Assembly: GCA_026018925.1 (NCBI GenBank)
Contig: JAKSZU010000018.1
Span: 8,772,320 to 8,836,319 of the forward strand
Reading direction: 5' to 3'
DNA from: Tupaia tana
Taxonomy: Eukaryota; Chordata; Mammalia; Scandentia; Tupaiidae
Length of the DNA: 64,000 nucleotides
Shown here: one piece after another, positions 31,590-43,929 of the stretch
How positions within the stretch are numbered: the stretch's first letter is position 1
Layout of the letters: the number at the start of each line of letters is the position of its first letter
Program-made: the position numbers and the translations under genes
Notes under the pieces: model-generated
What the model was told of the DNA's origin: nothing
The model's database searches: none
The model's input: only the letters and a program-made list of their open reading frames with translations

Positions 31590-34215
31590 TCCCAAAAATA
31601 TTAGCAAACTGAATCCAACAATATACAATATGACATTTATACCATGACCTAGTAAGATTTATTTCTGGTTTTCAAGGCTGGCTCAATATTTAAAAATGAT
31701 CAACAACATCTACCAAATTAACAAGTTAAAGAGAAAACAAATCTTATGATTTTGCCAACTGTCATTAAAAAGAGTAGCTAAAGAAAATTAAATAGTCATT
31801 TATAAGTTTTTTAAAAACTCAGAAAATTATGGATAGGGGATGATCACTTCAACTTAATAAAGAGTATCTATAAAAAAAAACTTACAGCCAGCATATTTAT
31901 TATGAAACAGTGAATGACTTCCTTCCTAAATCAGGATCAAGGCAAGGACATTCTCATAATTCTCATTCAACACAATACTGGAGATTTTACAATGACAACA
32001 TGACAAGAAAAATAAATAAAAGGCATGCAAATTAAAAAGAAAGAAAGAAAACTTTCTATTTGCATATATATATATATATGTTTAGTCTATATATAGAAAA
32101 CCTAAGGAATCTCAAGAACTAAATAAAAACAAAACCTAATAAAATCTCCTAGAGCTAATAAATGAGCTTAACAACTTCACAGCATGAAGATCAACACACA
32201 AAACTCAACAGCACTTCCATGTACTAGGGATCTTCAGAAAGTTCATGGAAATGCATAGTATGAGAAAATTATGAATTTTAATATTTTTTCACCGAAATAA
32301 ATTCTCACTTTAATTTCATTTTCCTATAGATTTTTTAAGTCCCTCATCCATGTGTAAGTTGAAATTAAAAACACAATACGATTTATAATCACTCCAAACA
32401 AAATAATTATACGTTGAATAGTATGCACTAAATAAATGGAATGACATACCATGTTCATGGACTGGAAGACACAACCAGTAAAAGATGTCAATTTCTTCCA
32501 AATTGACCCATAGGTTTAAAGCCTACTAAAACTGCAGCCAAGTTTATTGACAGGTATAGACAACCTTATTTTTAATTTTTTATGGAAAAACACAGGTCTT
32601 AGAAAGTGAAAACAATCTTAATAGCAAGCAAGAAAATAAGAAGAATCACTTTACTTGATATTAGAGCTGATAATGGTAGCCACAATAATCTAGATCATGT
32701 ATAATTGTCAGAGAGGAAGACATATAGATAAACAGAACAAAATAGAGAATATAGAAATACACCCATACAAATAGATGCAACTGAATTATGATCAAGGTAA
32801 AAAAAAAATTAGGAAAATATAGCTTTTTCAACAAATGGATATCCATGGGGAAAAAATATGGAATTCTTGAATTGGAAGTTCATAAGGAAAAAAACATAAG
32901 CCTCAACCTTAACCTAATACTTTATACAAAATTTAACTCAAAATGTACCTGAATATACATGTAAAATGTAAACAAAATTAAAACTTTTAGTATAAAATAT
33001 GATAAATTATATGGAATCTATGAATTTTTAGACATGATGACAAAGGTCAATTAATAAATGGAAAAATAGGTAAATTGGATTTCATCAAAATGAAAAACTT
33101 TGCTTATGCAAAAACCTGTGTGATGAGGATGAAATAATAAGCTACAGACTGAGAAAACATGTTTGAAAACCACAGAGTCAACAGAGAACTAATACCTAGA
33201 ATACATAAAGAACTTTCAACGTGTAATAGTAATAAAACAAGCCATTCAATTAGAAAATGAAAACACATCAATAGGCATTGCACTGAAAAGGATATCCAGA
33301 CAACAAACAAATGAAAATATGTTCAACATCATTAGCCATCAGGGGAATGTAAATTAAATTACAATTAGTCATCACTATCCACTTATAAGAATGGCTAAAA
33401 TAAGAAATAGCAACACCACCACATGCTGGTAAGGACATAGAGAAACTGGATTACTCATACTAGATCATCAAATGCTGGTGGGAATATAAAATGATACAGA
33501 AAGATTTTGAAAGATTTTTTAATGAAACTAAGTATGTAATTATCACATAATCTATCATTGGCATTCATGGGCATTTACTCCAGGTAAATGACAAAAGTTA
33601 TCTGTATTCACACAAAATCTGTACATGAGTGTTTATAACCGCTTTATTCTTAGTAGTCAAGACTAGAACTATCCAGATTCTCTTTAATGGAGGAATAATT
33701 AAATAAGCTATGGTTTACATATAAGATACCATAGACTACGACTGAGCAATAAAAATGAGCAAGCATGTGTTCTGACACATGCAATAATTGGAATGAATTC
33801 AAACTGATTAAAAAATGTCACTCCTCCCTCAAATTTGATACTGTATGATTGTGTTCATAAAACGTTTTCAAAATGATGACATAGAATAAATGGAGAACAG
33901 CTTAGTGGTTGCCCGTAGTTATACACAAGGCAGGAATAGAGGCAACCCAAGGGATCCTTGTGGTAATGTAATGTCCTGTTCAAGATCTTGAATGTGGATG
34001 AAGGTAGAGGAAGCTATCCTTTTGAAATTGTATGAATTAAATACACATGCACACACACAGGCACACACACATATATCTGAATAAGATCTGTAGAGTCTAT
34101 GAATGTTAACACTCTGGTCATGCTATTGTAGAACAGCTTTGAAAAATGTTATCACTGAGGGGAACTAGATAAAGGATGCAAAGGACCTCCCTATTAATTT
34201 TTACAACTAGCAGTA
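31590..34215 (+). mobile_element. Old L1, 3' 2.6 kb (ORF2 end and 3' UTR), broken
   Basis: AATATTAGCAAACTGAATCC, AAGGCTGGCTCAATATTTAA and GGCAAGGACATTCTCATAATTC correspond to the reverse-transcriptase part of ORF2. CACCACATGCTGGTAAGGAC and GAATGGCTAAAATAAGAAAT belong to the late ORF2 region. GAAAAATGTTATCACTGAGG and GGACCTCCCTATTAATTTT are the 3' UTR end. Many stops and frameshifts are present, so it is dead. It is truncated at the 5' end and interrupted by a palindromic MITE at about 32222-32348. Confidence 0.85.
32222..32348. mobile_element. Palindromic MITE nested in the L1
   Basis: Left end AGGGATCTTCAGAAAGTTCA and right end ATTTTTTAAGTCCCTCAT are near inverted repeats, with further complementarity inward (GGAAATGCAT versus AATTTCATTTTCC). 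L1 sequence is continuous on both sides. TA at 32222-32223 may be the left half of a TA duplication, the right half being decayed. Mariner/Tc1-type is the likely class; the family is not certain. Confidence 0.6.
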
Positions 34216-34329
34216 ACCACTCTTGTTCAACTGCCTTCACTCCCTACAATCTCTCTGACCATCGGATTCTCAAAACCTTTCTTAATATAAATCAAGTGCT
34301 TAATAAGTAAGTGTGGAATAAGTGAACCT

Positions 34330-34560
34330 TCACTTAAATATGTTTTCTAAGTCCTAAAGTCTTTAAGTTCACAACCCCGAAATGGTCATTATCATCCTCA
34401 TTTGAGGAGGATGGCTATTATTTTCTCCACCTCATATTGGGAGGAGAAAAGTGAAAATGCACACCGGATAAACACTTGCTCAAGTGATCAGTTTTCAAAA
34501 CTTGTTATGACTCCAAATCTCAAGATCTTTCCACTATGCCACATAGATCAGCCATGTACT
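34330..34560 (-). mobile_element. Possible MIR, antisense
   Basis: ATGGTCATTATCATCCTCAT, TTGAGGAGGATGGC, ACTTGCTCAAGTGATCAG and CCAAATCTCAAGATCTTTCC loosely follow reversed MIR order. Confidence 0.45.
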
Positions 34561-35416
34561 GATGATCAGATGCAGCAACACAGGGTGATATGAGCCAGTT
34601 CTAGAGGATTAGTGCCTGCAATGGAGTCCTCAGAGAAGGGAAAACGTGACAGGTTGGAGACACGTTATCAAGGAAGGCTATACTGGTAAGACAGCATTTT
34701 TAGCGATCAGAGTAAAATCCTGATAAATTCCAGGGGTAGTGACTCATTGATAAGAAATAAAAATTCTCCAAGACTCCCTTTTTGTTTCCTCTGTATAATG
34801 TTCAAGATAACATAATCTAAGGAGTCCTTTACCTAAATTCTAAACCTCCTTTATCTTACAGACTTCCTTTCTACTTCCGTGGAATGGATCGGATAAAACA
34901 TAGCATGTTATGTTAATTTAAAAATTCCAAATCCTATCAATATTTATTTTGTAAAAAAAATGATGGATTGGAAAACACTCTTATTTCAAAGCTTAGCTTT
35001 TGTTGACTGATCCTTGTTTTAGCAGATATCTATGGTAAAATTATATGGTATCATTGTGGAATATGGATGATTTTTTTAAATCTCCTCCACTAAATCTTCA
35101 TATATGAATATATATACTCATAAATATATCTGAATATATAGTCAATTACTGTTATAAATTTATTTTGAAATATTTTATAGTTTTATTAATATTTTAAATG
35201 AGTTTCTTTTTCTATTTCCATCTTTAATTTTGTCTAGTATAGGGAAAATCAGTTAGTTTGCATATATTTACCCTATGCTTAGCCAAGTCTTCAAATTACC
35301 TATGAATAGTTTTTACTGCAACATTTTAGTTTAAGATTATAGTTATATCATTTTTAAATGAAGCACATTTTCCCTATTATTTGAGTCACCTTTGTTTTGC
35401 TGTATTTGTTAAAACA
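34561..35416. other. Unassigned AT-rich DNA
   Basis: No gene or clear repeat. 35080-35160 has (AT)-rich TATATACTCATAAATATATC units. Confidence 0.3.
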
Positions 35417-35425
35417 TCTAAAATA

Positions 35426-35693
35426 GGGAGCAGCTGTTAGCATAATGGCTATGTCGCTGGACTCCCACATTGTCTACCGCAGTTCGAGTCCCGGACCCAG
35501 TGGATTAAATTCACGCCAGGCGCATGTGTGTGTGTACCCAAGATCCCAAGAGGAGAATGGAGGAGAAGGGATTGTGGTGTGGCCATCCCCCCTGGGGGGT
35601 GACTTCTCGCTTTCTGTCTCTCTGTCTCTGTCTGTCTGGCGAGCACACATGCCCTATGGCAAAAACCTCTCTAAAAAAAGAAAAAAAAAAAAG
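35426..35693 (+). mobile_element. Young SINE with 9-bp target duplication
   Basis: GGGAGCAGCTGTTAGCATAATGG, B box AGTTCGAGTCC, CATCCCCCCTGGGGGGTGAC palindrome, GGCGAGCACACATGCCC and CTATGGCAAAAACCTCTC with an A tail. TCTAAAATA flanks it at 35417-35425 and 35694-35702. Confidence 0.92.
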
Positions 35694-35702
35694 TCTAAAA
35701 TA

Positions 35703-36420
35703 ATGTGAATATTGATGAGTATAGTAAATAAGCTTCTCTAGTTTCTGATTCAAATGAAAAGCACTTTACCACTTTACTGTTAAGAATAATATTTATAGTA
35801 GGTTTTTAATAAGATCCTTGACTAAATTGAAATAATTTTCTCTATTTTACTTGGAGGTAGTATTGTTGTTTTGTTTTTGTTTCTGTTTTTTCTTTTTTAC
35901 AGTGACTGCTGAATTTGGGCAAATGCCTTTTTTGGTATTATTGATGGAATCATGAAATTGATCTTTAATTTGTTTCTATAATAAATTACATTGATAAAGA
36001 ATAAAAACAATAAGTAAAGAAATGACATGAAAATGTAATTAGTTCAATAAATAACACATTAAAACACTCTCAACAAGCTCCAACCCATAGTAAGTGGCAA
36101 CTTGCAACAAAATATAGAAAAGCCCTTACTTACATATGATCATAACAGGAATTTTATTACATAAATCAAAATTTTTATAAGATTCTGAAAGGAAACGATG
36201 AGTGAACTTAATACCGTAAAGTCAAAGGTGTCCGTTCTCCCCACTAGGAATCATCCCTTTTCCATTTGACCATTTCTAAAGTACATTTGAAAGTTCAGTA
36301 GCCTGGACTGAGCATTTAAGTTCAGTAGCTCAGATCATGTTCCAAACAAGAAGCTGAAATGGAGTAGAAGAGGAACTAGGGTCTGTCCTACTGAGGGGCA
36401 AGTGTAGTGAAGCATGGTAC
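35703..36420. other. Unassigned AT-rich DNA
   Basis: No gene or repeat recognised. Confidence 0.3.
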
Positions 36421-36424
36421 CAGC

Positions 36425-36665
36425 TCATTTTGTGCATATTATCTCATTCGATCCTCAGAACGTTCCAGTTCCCTCTACACAGAGGTGAGCAGCAGTGGAC
36501 ACCAGAGAAGTAGCAGGCATGCCTGACTCTTGTGCTCCAAACAGCTTCCTGGGCAGGTGCTATTCATTTCCCTCCCCTCGACAGTGGGTCCAAGGCCACA
36601 GAGCTGGCAAACGGCAGAGCTGGGACATACATGCTGGTGTGCCTGAGTCACAGAGCAGATCCTGT
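36425..36665 (-). mobile_element. MIR, antisense
   Basis: TATTATCTCATTCGATCCTC, GGTCCAAGGCCACAGAGC and AAACGGCAGAGCTGGGAC follow reversed MIR order. Confidence 0.7.
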
Positions 36666-36754
36666 CTGATGAGCATTGGTGATACCACATGGTGGCTTGA
36701 TGCTTTCTATCAGCAGATGAGGACCAGAACCCTGGTGAGGTCCATGTGGGCTGT

Positions 36755-36890
36755 ACGGTCTCAGGACAGTTACTTAACTGCTCTGTGCCCCAGTTTCTCA
36801 TGAGTATAATTAAGACAACCTAGCACCTATGTCACATGGCTGCTATGAGGCTCAGATGAGGTGTTACCCACAAAGCCTCGGGCATGGATT
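36755..36890 (+). mobile_element. MIR
   Basis: GACAGTTACTTAACTGCTC, TGTGCCCCAGTTTCTCATG and CTGCTATGAGGCTCAGATG follow MIR order. It lies about 90 bp from an opposed MIR. Confidence 0.75.
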
Positions 36891-36899
36891 ATAGAAAGC

Positions 36900-39800
36900 A
36901 CGTGACACACACCTGCTAATAACCTATTTATTGTCATTATTATTATCGTAATTTTTATCATCATTGAAACTACTTTTTGTAATGGCCCTGAGTAAATCGT
37001 CTTTGGTATCTAGAATGACACTCCAACAGAAGCCACTCAAATAGCTCTCGCTCGCTAATAAAACCTATTAAAGTCGAAATATCCACTTAGCCAAGCCACG
37101 GAGTACACCACTGTTCAGGTAAGTCATAAAGTCTTCCCTGCAGTTGTTACAATGATTGATCCTCAGGCACAATTAAAATCCAAGAAATGCACTGACATTT
37201 TAATTGAACAAATAACTTAAATACATTTAATGTGTTAGGTGGCAACAGTTTTTGTAAAATATACCGACAAATTTGGGAAGTTTCTAAAAAAATGTTGAGA
37301 AAGATTTTATCCACAAGGATAAAGCAGGTAAGGAGAATATGACTGGCATTCTCTGAGAGAAATCATAAAAACTGCAGCTCCTGGCACAGAGCACTTAATT
37401 TCAAATACCAGGCCCTATGAAAACCATCCCTTAAGTATCTATCTGTGTTCTCTTTCCCTTATTTTTTTTCTATCATCTCCAAAATGCTACTATAACTAAA
37501 AGGTTAAGGTACTTCTTATATTTCTGTTGACCTTAAAAAAACATTTTGAGATGAACTGATTCAAAGAGGAGGGGAAAAAAAAATGGCCTCTGATTTTCAT
37601 GCTGAACTCAAAATGAAAATTCTCTCCCATAAAAGGTAAGATCTGCGTCACCTCCTCCTCCAGGATGATTTCCAGGGATGTTCTAGGAAATATTTCATCA
37701 TCATTTTTGGTGGGGAAAAGGGAGTCCTTATTTGTAGCACTTGCCAGTTTTCGTGGTACAAAAATTCCCACTATGGCTGAAGTCAACGTGTCATCATGAT
37801 GCCATTGAACATGGAAGATGGGGATGATTGACTTCTGGTACAAGCAGTTCCAAAGTTATGTCTCCCCTGCTATCTCCCTAGCCTATGTCACACGCGTCCA
37901 GGCACCCAGCACCACCAGGAATCATCTAAGTCGTCGTGATTTTCTTGTCCATCCCTGTGCGCCCACCCGAATGGAGCTTTACGAGGCTCTGAGGCACGTC
38001 TGCTTGTCGACCTTCAGATCTGGCATATCTAGACCGTGGCCTGACAGAGCAAGCACTTGCTAAATATTTGTGGAATGGAAAACTAAATGAGAGGGGAGGA
38101 AGAGGGAAAAGAAGAGGGAGGAAACGGAGGAAGGTAAGCTCCACACGTCGCATCTGGGTCAGATCCTGTCCTCTGCTCTTTCGTTCACTGCTGGGATAAC
38201 GTCCCAAGGCCATTTCTTCCCCACCAGGCTGTTATTGAAACAACCAAGAAGCTCTGAGAAGTTACCTGGAAGAACACCCTTCCCTCTGGGCCAGCATGGA
38301 CAATCAACAGTCACGTGACTTATTTTTATCTCCAAACCTTTTCATAGTCCTTTATTTTCTTTCCTCTTAAAGAATGTGATCTTCTGAAGAGCTAAAGATC
38401 TGGTAAAACTCCATGCTGATTAAAATGAGATTATCGAAAATAGCTGATATTCCCATTGAAAGTTCATTCTGACGATTTTTTTTATAGGTGTGGGCCTCGT
38501 TTATTCCTTCTGGTTTTGATTCCCAGCTGTGAAAAGTCAGAGGTCAGCAACCAACTCTGGCAAATCCCTGGCCTCAGCACCTTCCCCAGGGAGCCAGGCA
38601 GGAGAACTGCATGGAAACCACTGAGTGACCAGAAGAATCTCTGGCTAAGTAGGAGTCTGTGCATTTTCAGAGGGATGGGGAAAAGGAGACCTTCCCTCCG
38701 AAGTCTAAACTTAAGTCAGCTTAATGAAACGAGCAGACATCTCTGTCTCTACACAACTCATCTCGAAAGCTTATGTTTAACTGACAAAAGCTAACGCCCC
38801 GTTCCGTGTGAGGGAGATGTTCTCTGAAGCCGACTGGCCGTGAATTAGAGCTAGAGGATTTGGGGGGGATGTTTCTTAATTACCGCATGGCGGTCTGCCT
38901 GCCTCACGCGGCACACTCCCTTCACGCTGTCACGGCAGGGAGAGATTTGTGAGGTTCAGGGCAAATCAAGACGAGTCTGCATTGTTTTCTGCTGATTTCC
39001 CAGAGAGAGAATCTGCTGAACTCCAAAAGGATTGCAGTTTTCAGGTGCCAGGGCTGCAGGGCACAGAGAACGCAGCTAAAAACTCTCTATCATCAAAGAG
39101 TGAGTGATTAGGAGAGCTGGGGGATGCTGGGGATAGAGTTCGCTTCTAATTCCCTTTGTACAAATGAAGGGAGATGCCAGGAGCAAACGGATCGTGCATG
39201 TCACCGTGGGAGCATCCAGCAGGGGCAGAAATCACCGGCCGCCCCACTCCACTTGACAGACTGCTCAGAACGTGAACTTCAGGGAAGGCTCCGCAAGTCC
39301 ATTTTCCGTTTAGCTGCTAAGCTATTGTAGAATGGTATTGGGCAAGACTGACACTCCCTCAGTTTCTTATGACTGCAAATAAAGCTCCTTTATCAGCAAA
39401 ATGAAAACAACAACAATGACAAGAAAAAAAAAAAAAAAAAAAACAGGTAAGGAGCTTAATGTTTCCAACAGAGTTAAGACCATGGGGCACTGTGGGTATG
39501 AAAAATCCAAAAATGCTTTATCAGGCTCCTTGGTGCTGACAACGCAGCGAAGCTCGGCCGGAACTGTGGTGTGCTGCCAGAGTTTGAATCAATGCTAGTG
39601 CGAAAATGATGTAAGGTACCGTGGAAAAGTCCCTATTGAGGGGACAACAACTTTGCTATGCTCAAATAGCTTACGGGAAGGGTCTTCGATAGACACCGTA
39701 CCATGTAAGAGAATCGAGATCAGTTTTAGACGTTGTCTCTAAAGACACTCAGGCAAAGGCCCAGGGCCTCTTTTCGGGGTCCAGTTATACCTCTTCGACT

Positions 39801-40710
39801 GTACTGTCTCCCCTCTCCATGATGAGTTGGTAAGGGTCCTGGTGAAGGTCTAATTTTGTAAGCAAATTTTGGAAACCTATTTTGTTATTTGGAGAATAGA
39901 AAAACATTTCAATCAGAGCACTTTTTTCCGGTGATCCAAAAAAAAAAAAAAAAAAAAAAAAATACACGCATGTGTTTCCACAAATTGATTCCAAAGAAAC
40001 TAAAAAGATCGTGTTTGGACATCAGTACAAATGATGGACACATCTTGTTGTTTTTTGTTTTTTTTTTTTTGCAAAATTTCTTAACTTGGCTTGCCTTGAA
40101 AAACATAAAGCAACACTCTGGCTCTAGAAGTCAAATTAATTGCAGGCAAAGTGTGTTACAGTAATTCACTTGGCAGTTTAAGCAAAACCCAGAGAACAGC
40201 ATTAAACTGGATCCCCGTGTGCCAACAGGGCACCGACACTTCGCTTTCCCGGTGGCATTCGACTGTAAATCTTGCCTGCCTTACTTTGATCAGCAGCAGG
40301 AGAAGATCTGTCCTTCTCTCTGCATTGTGTGAGATGGTTTATTTGCCCTCCTACGAGGCACGTTGATATATAAATCCCAGGTATGATTATTATTATTTTG
40401 AACTATTATTATGAGTTACTTTTATTACTTTCCTGAGACAGAGGGAATGGGGCATGGGAAGCTGGCGGACGAGACGAAAGCGGGTGTGAACGCTGAAGGG
40501 GGACCATCTATCTTCGTTCAGGGCAGTTTCTGTAATATTTCAGGAAAGAAAGGTCATCAATACTAAAGGGAGTTAAACGTGCAGGTGGGGGGAGGCTCCG
40601 CCCGTGAATGGATTGCCTGTGAGTCTCACCCTGGCTGAATTATCCTTGGCATCTAGCCTGCTTTGCTCTGGCTCCTGGAATTGGATTCCTCTATGGCCCT
40701 AAGGAAAATT
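36900..40710. other. Longest block with no recognisable interspersed repeat
   Basis: Over about 3.8 kb I recognise only simple A- or T-runs (39422-39443, 39939-39961, 40061-40071) and no SINE, L1, LTR or MIR. The longest frame, 37496-37843 minus (115 codons), has no domain I know. The lack of repeats in a SINE-rich window suggests constraint on insertion; conserved enhancers are a guess. Confidence 0.45.
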
Positions 40711-40714
40711 CACG

Positions 40715-41440
40715 CAGCCTGCTACATTTGTTGAGCACCTACTGTGTGCTTGCTTCTCTGCTGTTACGGCAGACTCAAGAGGAAAGGAGACCGAGCTCCT
40801 TCCAGAGATCCAGTCTGATCAACACAAGGTTGAAATGTCTAAAGGTACAAGTGAGCATGACAGGATGCTGTGTCGTGGCTGTACACGGTGGACCCCTCAA
40901 GTACCACATATGGGTTGTGTCGACTGCACAAGTTAGTCTCAGGTAGGCTTATCTGCCCAGGTTCTTCCAGGAAAGAGCATAGCCAGGATTCTCTGCCAGG
41001 TCTGAGCTCAGGGCCTGTGTTCTCTCACCTGTCTGTGGCCACAAAAGTAGGAGACAATGCTTTTGGCAGAAAGGGATGAGGATGGTGTTGGGCAAGACTT
41101 CACAGAGGAGGTGACTTTTTTTTTTTTTTTTTTTTTTTGAGAGAGAGATTTTTGCTGTAGGGTGTGTGTGCTCACCAGAGAGACAGAAAGCAAGAAATCA
41201 CCCCCCAGGGGGATGGCCATGCCTCAATCCCTTCTCCTTCATTCTCCTCTCAGGATTTGGGGCACGCATGCACACATGCCCAGCGTGAGTTTTAAGCTGC
41301 CCGATCTGAGACTTGAACTACCATCAACCTCATGGGAGTCCAGTGACGTAACCATTACACCATGCCCAGAGGAGGTAATTCATAAGCTGCAGCAGGAAAG
41401 CTAGCCAAATGGGGAATGGCCCCTGGGAGAAGGGAAAGCG
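40715..41440 (-). mobile_element. Possible ancient L2-like repeat, antisense, split by a SINE
   Basis: TGTTGAGCACCTACTGTGTGC opens it, and TTGGGCAAGACTTCACAGAGG and GGTAATTCATAAGCTGCAGC lie on either side of the SINE. The 40830-41050 part is not clearly assigned. Confidence 0.45.
41115..41366 (-). mobile_element. SINE (main family) with target duplication
   Basis: A long poly(T), GAGATTTTTGCTGTAGGG, CACCCCCCAGGGGGATGG, TTTGGGGCACGCATGC, GCGTGAGTTTTAAGC and CCATTACACCATGCC. CAGAGGAGGT lies at 41103-41112 and 41367-41376. The last bases of the head (GCTGGTCCC) have been lost. Confidence 0.87.
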
Positions 41441-43152
41441 ATGGGTGAGGTACTGAAGGGTCCCCTTGGGGTTCGCTAGGAGACTCCAGGGCTGAGAAGT
41501 AGACCATTGTCATCCTCTCGAAGCAAAGGATCACAACTAATTACGCATTTTCCTATGAGTACAGCACCTTGCCCTTAGAACATAAAACCTTCCCAAACTT
41601 TAATGAGTCCCTGAAACAATTTCTGGCCTTTCGAAAGTGGGGCATCCAAGGAAAACACCGGAGGACCATCTGAAGGCACACGCAGTCTTCTCGGGAATTA
41701 TTTCTGGCCATGGCCCCTGCTGTGGATCACAGGCCTTCGGCTCTCCATCACATGGTTGAAAGGTATTCATAAGAACCCACGCGGTCCGGGGAAACAGTTT
41801 GCGTAAAACATTTTCCTTTCTTGGAATGTAAACGGGTCTGTCTTCACCTAGAATTATTTTTTACCCATTTTGTCCTCAAAACTTCAAAGATTTTTTTTTT
41901 TCTTCCTCTGATGTTGTGCTAATGTTGCAGCCCCCACCACCACTTCGGTCTTGTGTTTGTGGAGGCATAGACCCAGGATCAGGATGCCGGCCAGGAGACC
42001 CAGCAGGCACACCTGGAAGTCATTAAGGATGGGGGCAGGGGGCGGAGGGCAGAGAAGGAAGGGAGAGAAGAGAAAGGGTGAAGAGGAGGCACAGGACACG
42101 AAGAGAAGAGGAGAAGCCCACTTCTTTCCCAATGCTTTGACACTCTTTTTCCATCATGGCAAATCCGAGCCAAAGGTGAACGTGGGCAAAATAAACACCA
42201 TACAAATTCTTTCTAAAAATGCTGCACTTTGCCTCAGGGTAACGTCAGGGGTCCAACATGCCACTCCTGAGAGGACAGAAACAATCTAAGAAGGGCCCTA
42301 CACTTTCTGATACTCTAGAACATTTATTTGTAAGTGAATTAAATGCTTAATTATTAAAATGTCTCAAGCTGTTGGCTATGATAAAAGACCAATTCAAACA
42401 AACCTCGTATTAATTTAAGGCGAACGTATATGAATTTTCATTGGCTGAGTCTTGCCAAGAGTGTCAAGCTCCTTAGTTCACGCTCAATTTGATAGCCTCA
42501 TTTTCTTCTAAAAGGAAGCATGGAGATTTTTATTAGGCCTGTGGAGGAAATACAGGCCATAGGTATTAATGCTACGGAATGCAGAGAAAAAGTGCCACAT
42601 TACTAGAAGGGAAGCATTAGATGGTGCATGTGCCAGCCACAGAGATCCATAAAATTCAGAGAATTTCCTTCCTGAAGCTCAAAGATATCCATATTAATGA
42701 AATTGGAATTAGCTTGTAGATAAAGAATTTGCAACTAACCTTTGGCAGTGTATGGTGATAAAATATCTCAATAGCCACTCCTCAGTGGTCTTCCTCCCCA
42801 CCCCCCACCTTTGTGGTCTAGTTCCCCTCCTATTGTCTTTAAGATAGGGAGAAGGACTCATTTAATCGAATTGATTTATTTAATGTATCTTATGGTTTGG
42901 ACATGGAGAAATTCATATGCCTGGTGTATGCCGTAGAACTGTCTGCTTCGGGTAATATTACTGCTGTCCTGCTTCGGGACGCCTGCTGCAGATCATAGCG
43001 CCAGACTGGCCTAGGCGAGGAACTGGTCTCTGGCCTGTCTCTGGAGTCTATGTTCTGGCCAACAATCCAGACAGAGGTCAGTTTTCCACTGCTGGGCCTA
43101 TGTCCTGTTACATTTTCTCTCAGTGACAATTTCATATGAATGTGACTGAGAG
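41441..43152. other. Low-repeat block, no gene seen
   Basis: No interspersed repeat recognised except purine-rich patches near 42035-42115. Open frames on both strands at 41884-42289 overlap the purine-rich part and have no domain. Confidence 0.35.
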
Positions 43153-43161
43153 GTGGCATGA

Positions 43162-43426
43162 CATGGGACCAGCAGATAGCATAATGGTTATGTCACTGGA
43201 CTTTCACATGGTTAACTGCAGTTTGAATCCCAGACTCGGTGGCTTCAAATTCACACCAGGTGTGTGTGTGTGCATGTATACACAAAATCCCAAGAGGAGG
43301 GTGGAGGAGAAGTGATTGTGGCGTGACCATCCCCCTTGTGGGGTGATTTTCCACTTTCTGTCTCTTTCTGGAGAACACACCTGCCCTATAGAGAAATCTT
43401 TTTCTAAAAAAAAAATTCTTTTAAAA
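43162..43426 (+). mobile_element. SINE (main family) with 9-bp target duplication
   Basis: GGGACCAGCAGATAGCATAATGG, GTTTGAATCCCAGACTCGG, GAGGGTGGAGGAGAAGTG and CCCTATAGAGAAATC with an A tail. GTGGCATGA flanks it at 43153-43161 and 43427-43435. Confidence 0.88.
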
Positions 43427-43682
43427 GTGGCATGATAGTCATGCTCACACAGCTTTCTCCTATCTCCTCTTCAGGCAGAAATAGCAGTTCGACGTTGACT
43501 TGATTTTGGAAATACAAGTGTTCAATGGTATTCGCCCAAACTCATTGTGCAATAAAACTATATTTATCTTTAATACATAAAATTTCTGCACAAAGAAAAC
43601 TTTCAAAGTTGCAAGCAAATGACAAACGTAGAGATATTTACCACATGGCACCTCTGTGAAACAGTGGCAACTACGCACCACT

Positions 43683-43895
43683 CAGGGGAAGCTGGATCCC
43701 ACACGGTGATCATGGTTTGAATCCTGGGCCCAGTCAGCCTGCAACAGAGCAGGCATGTGCACAAGACCAAGCTCTCACGCGAGGGAGGGCTCAGGAAGGG
43801 GACTGCGGCTTGAGCAGACTCTGTGGAAGATGCTCATATAAATCTCTCACTCTGCTGTGCATGCCCATCTTCTATCATGAATAAAGAAGAAGAAA
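43683..43895 (+). mobile_element. Probable SINE, divergent (type C) family
   Basis: GAAGCTGGATCCCACACGG, ATGGTTTGAATCCTGGG (B-box relic), GCATGTGCACAAGACC, GCAGACTCTGTGGAAG, CTCTCACTCTGCTGTGC and ATGCCCATCTTCTATCATG with an AATAAAGAAG tail. The end matches that of the copy at 45449 (CTCTCATGAACAAAATA). Confidence 0.55.
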
Positions 43896-43929
43896 TAATA
43901 ATTTAAAAAAAGTTTACAATGGACAGTGA

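Noticed and set aside
31590..34215. A possibly active L1
   Set aside because: 5'-truncated, with many stops and a nested MITE; it is a relic.
37496..37843. 115-codon minus-strand frame
   Set aside because: No known domain, no paralog or promoter evidence, and length is within chance for 64 kb.
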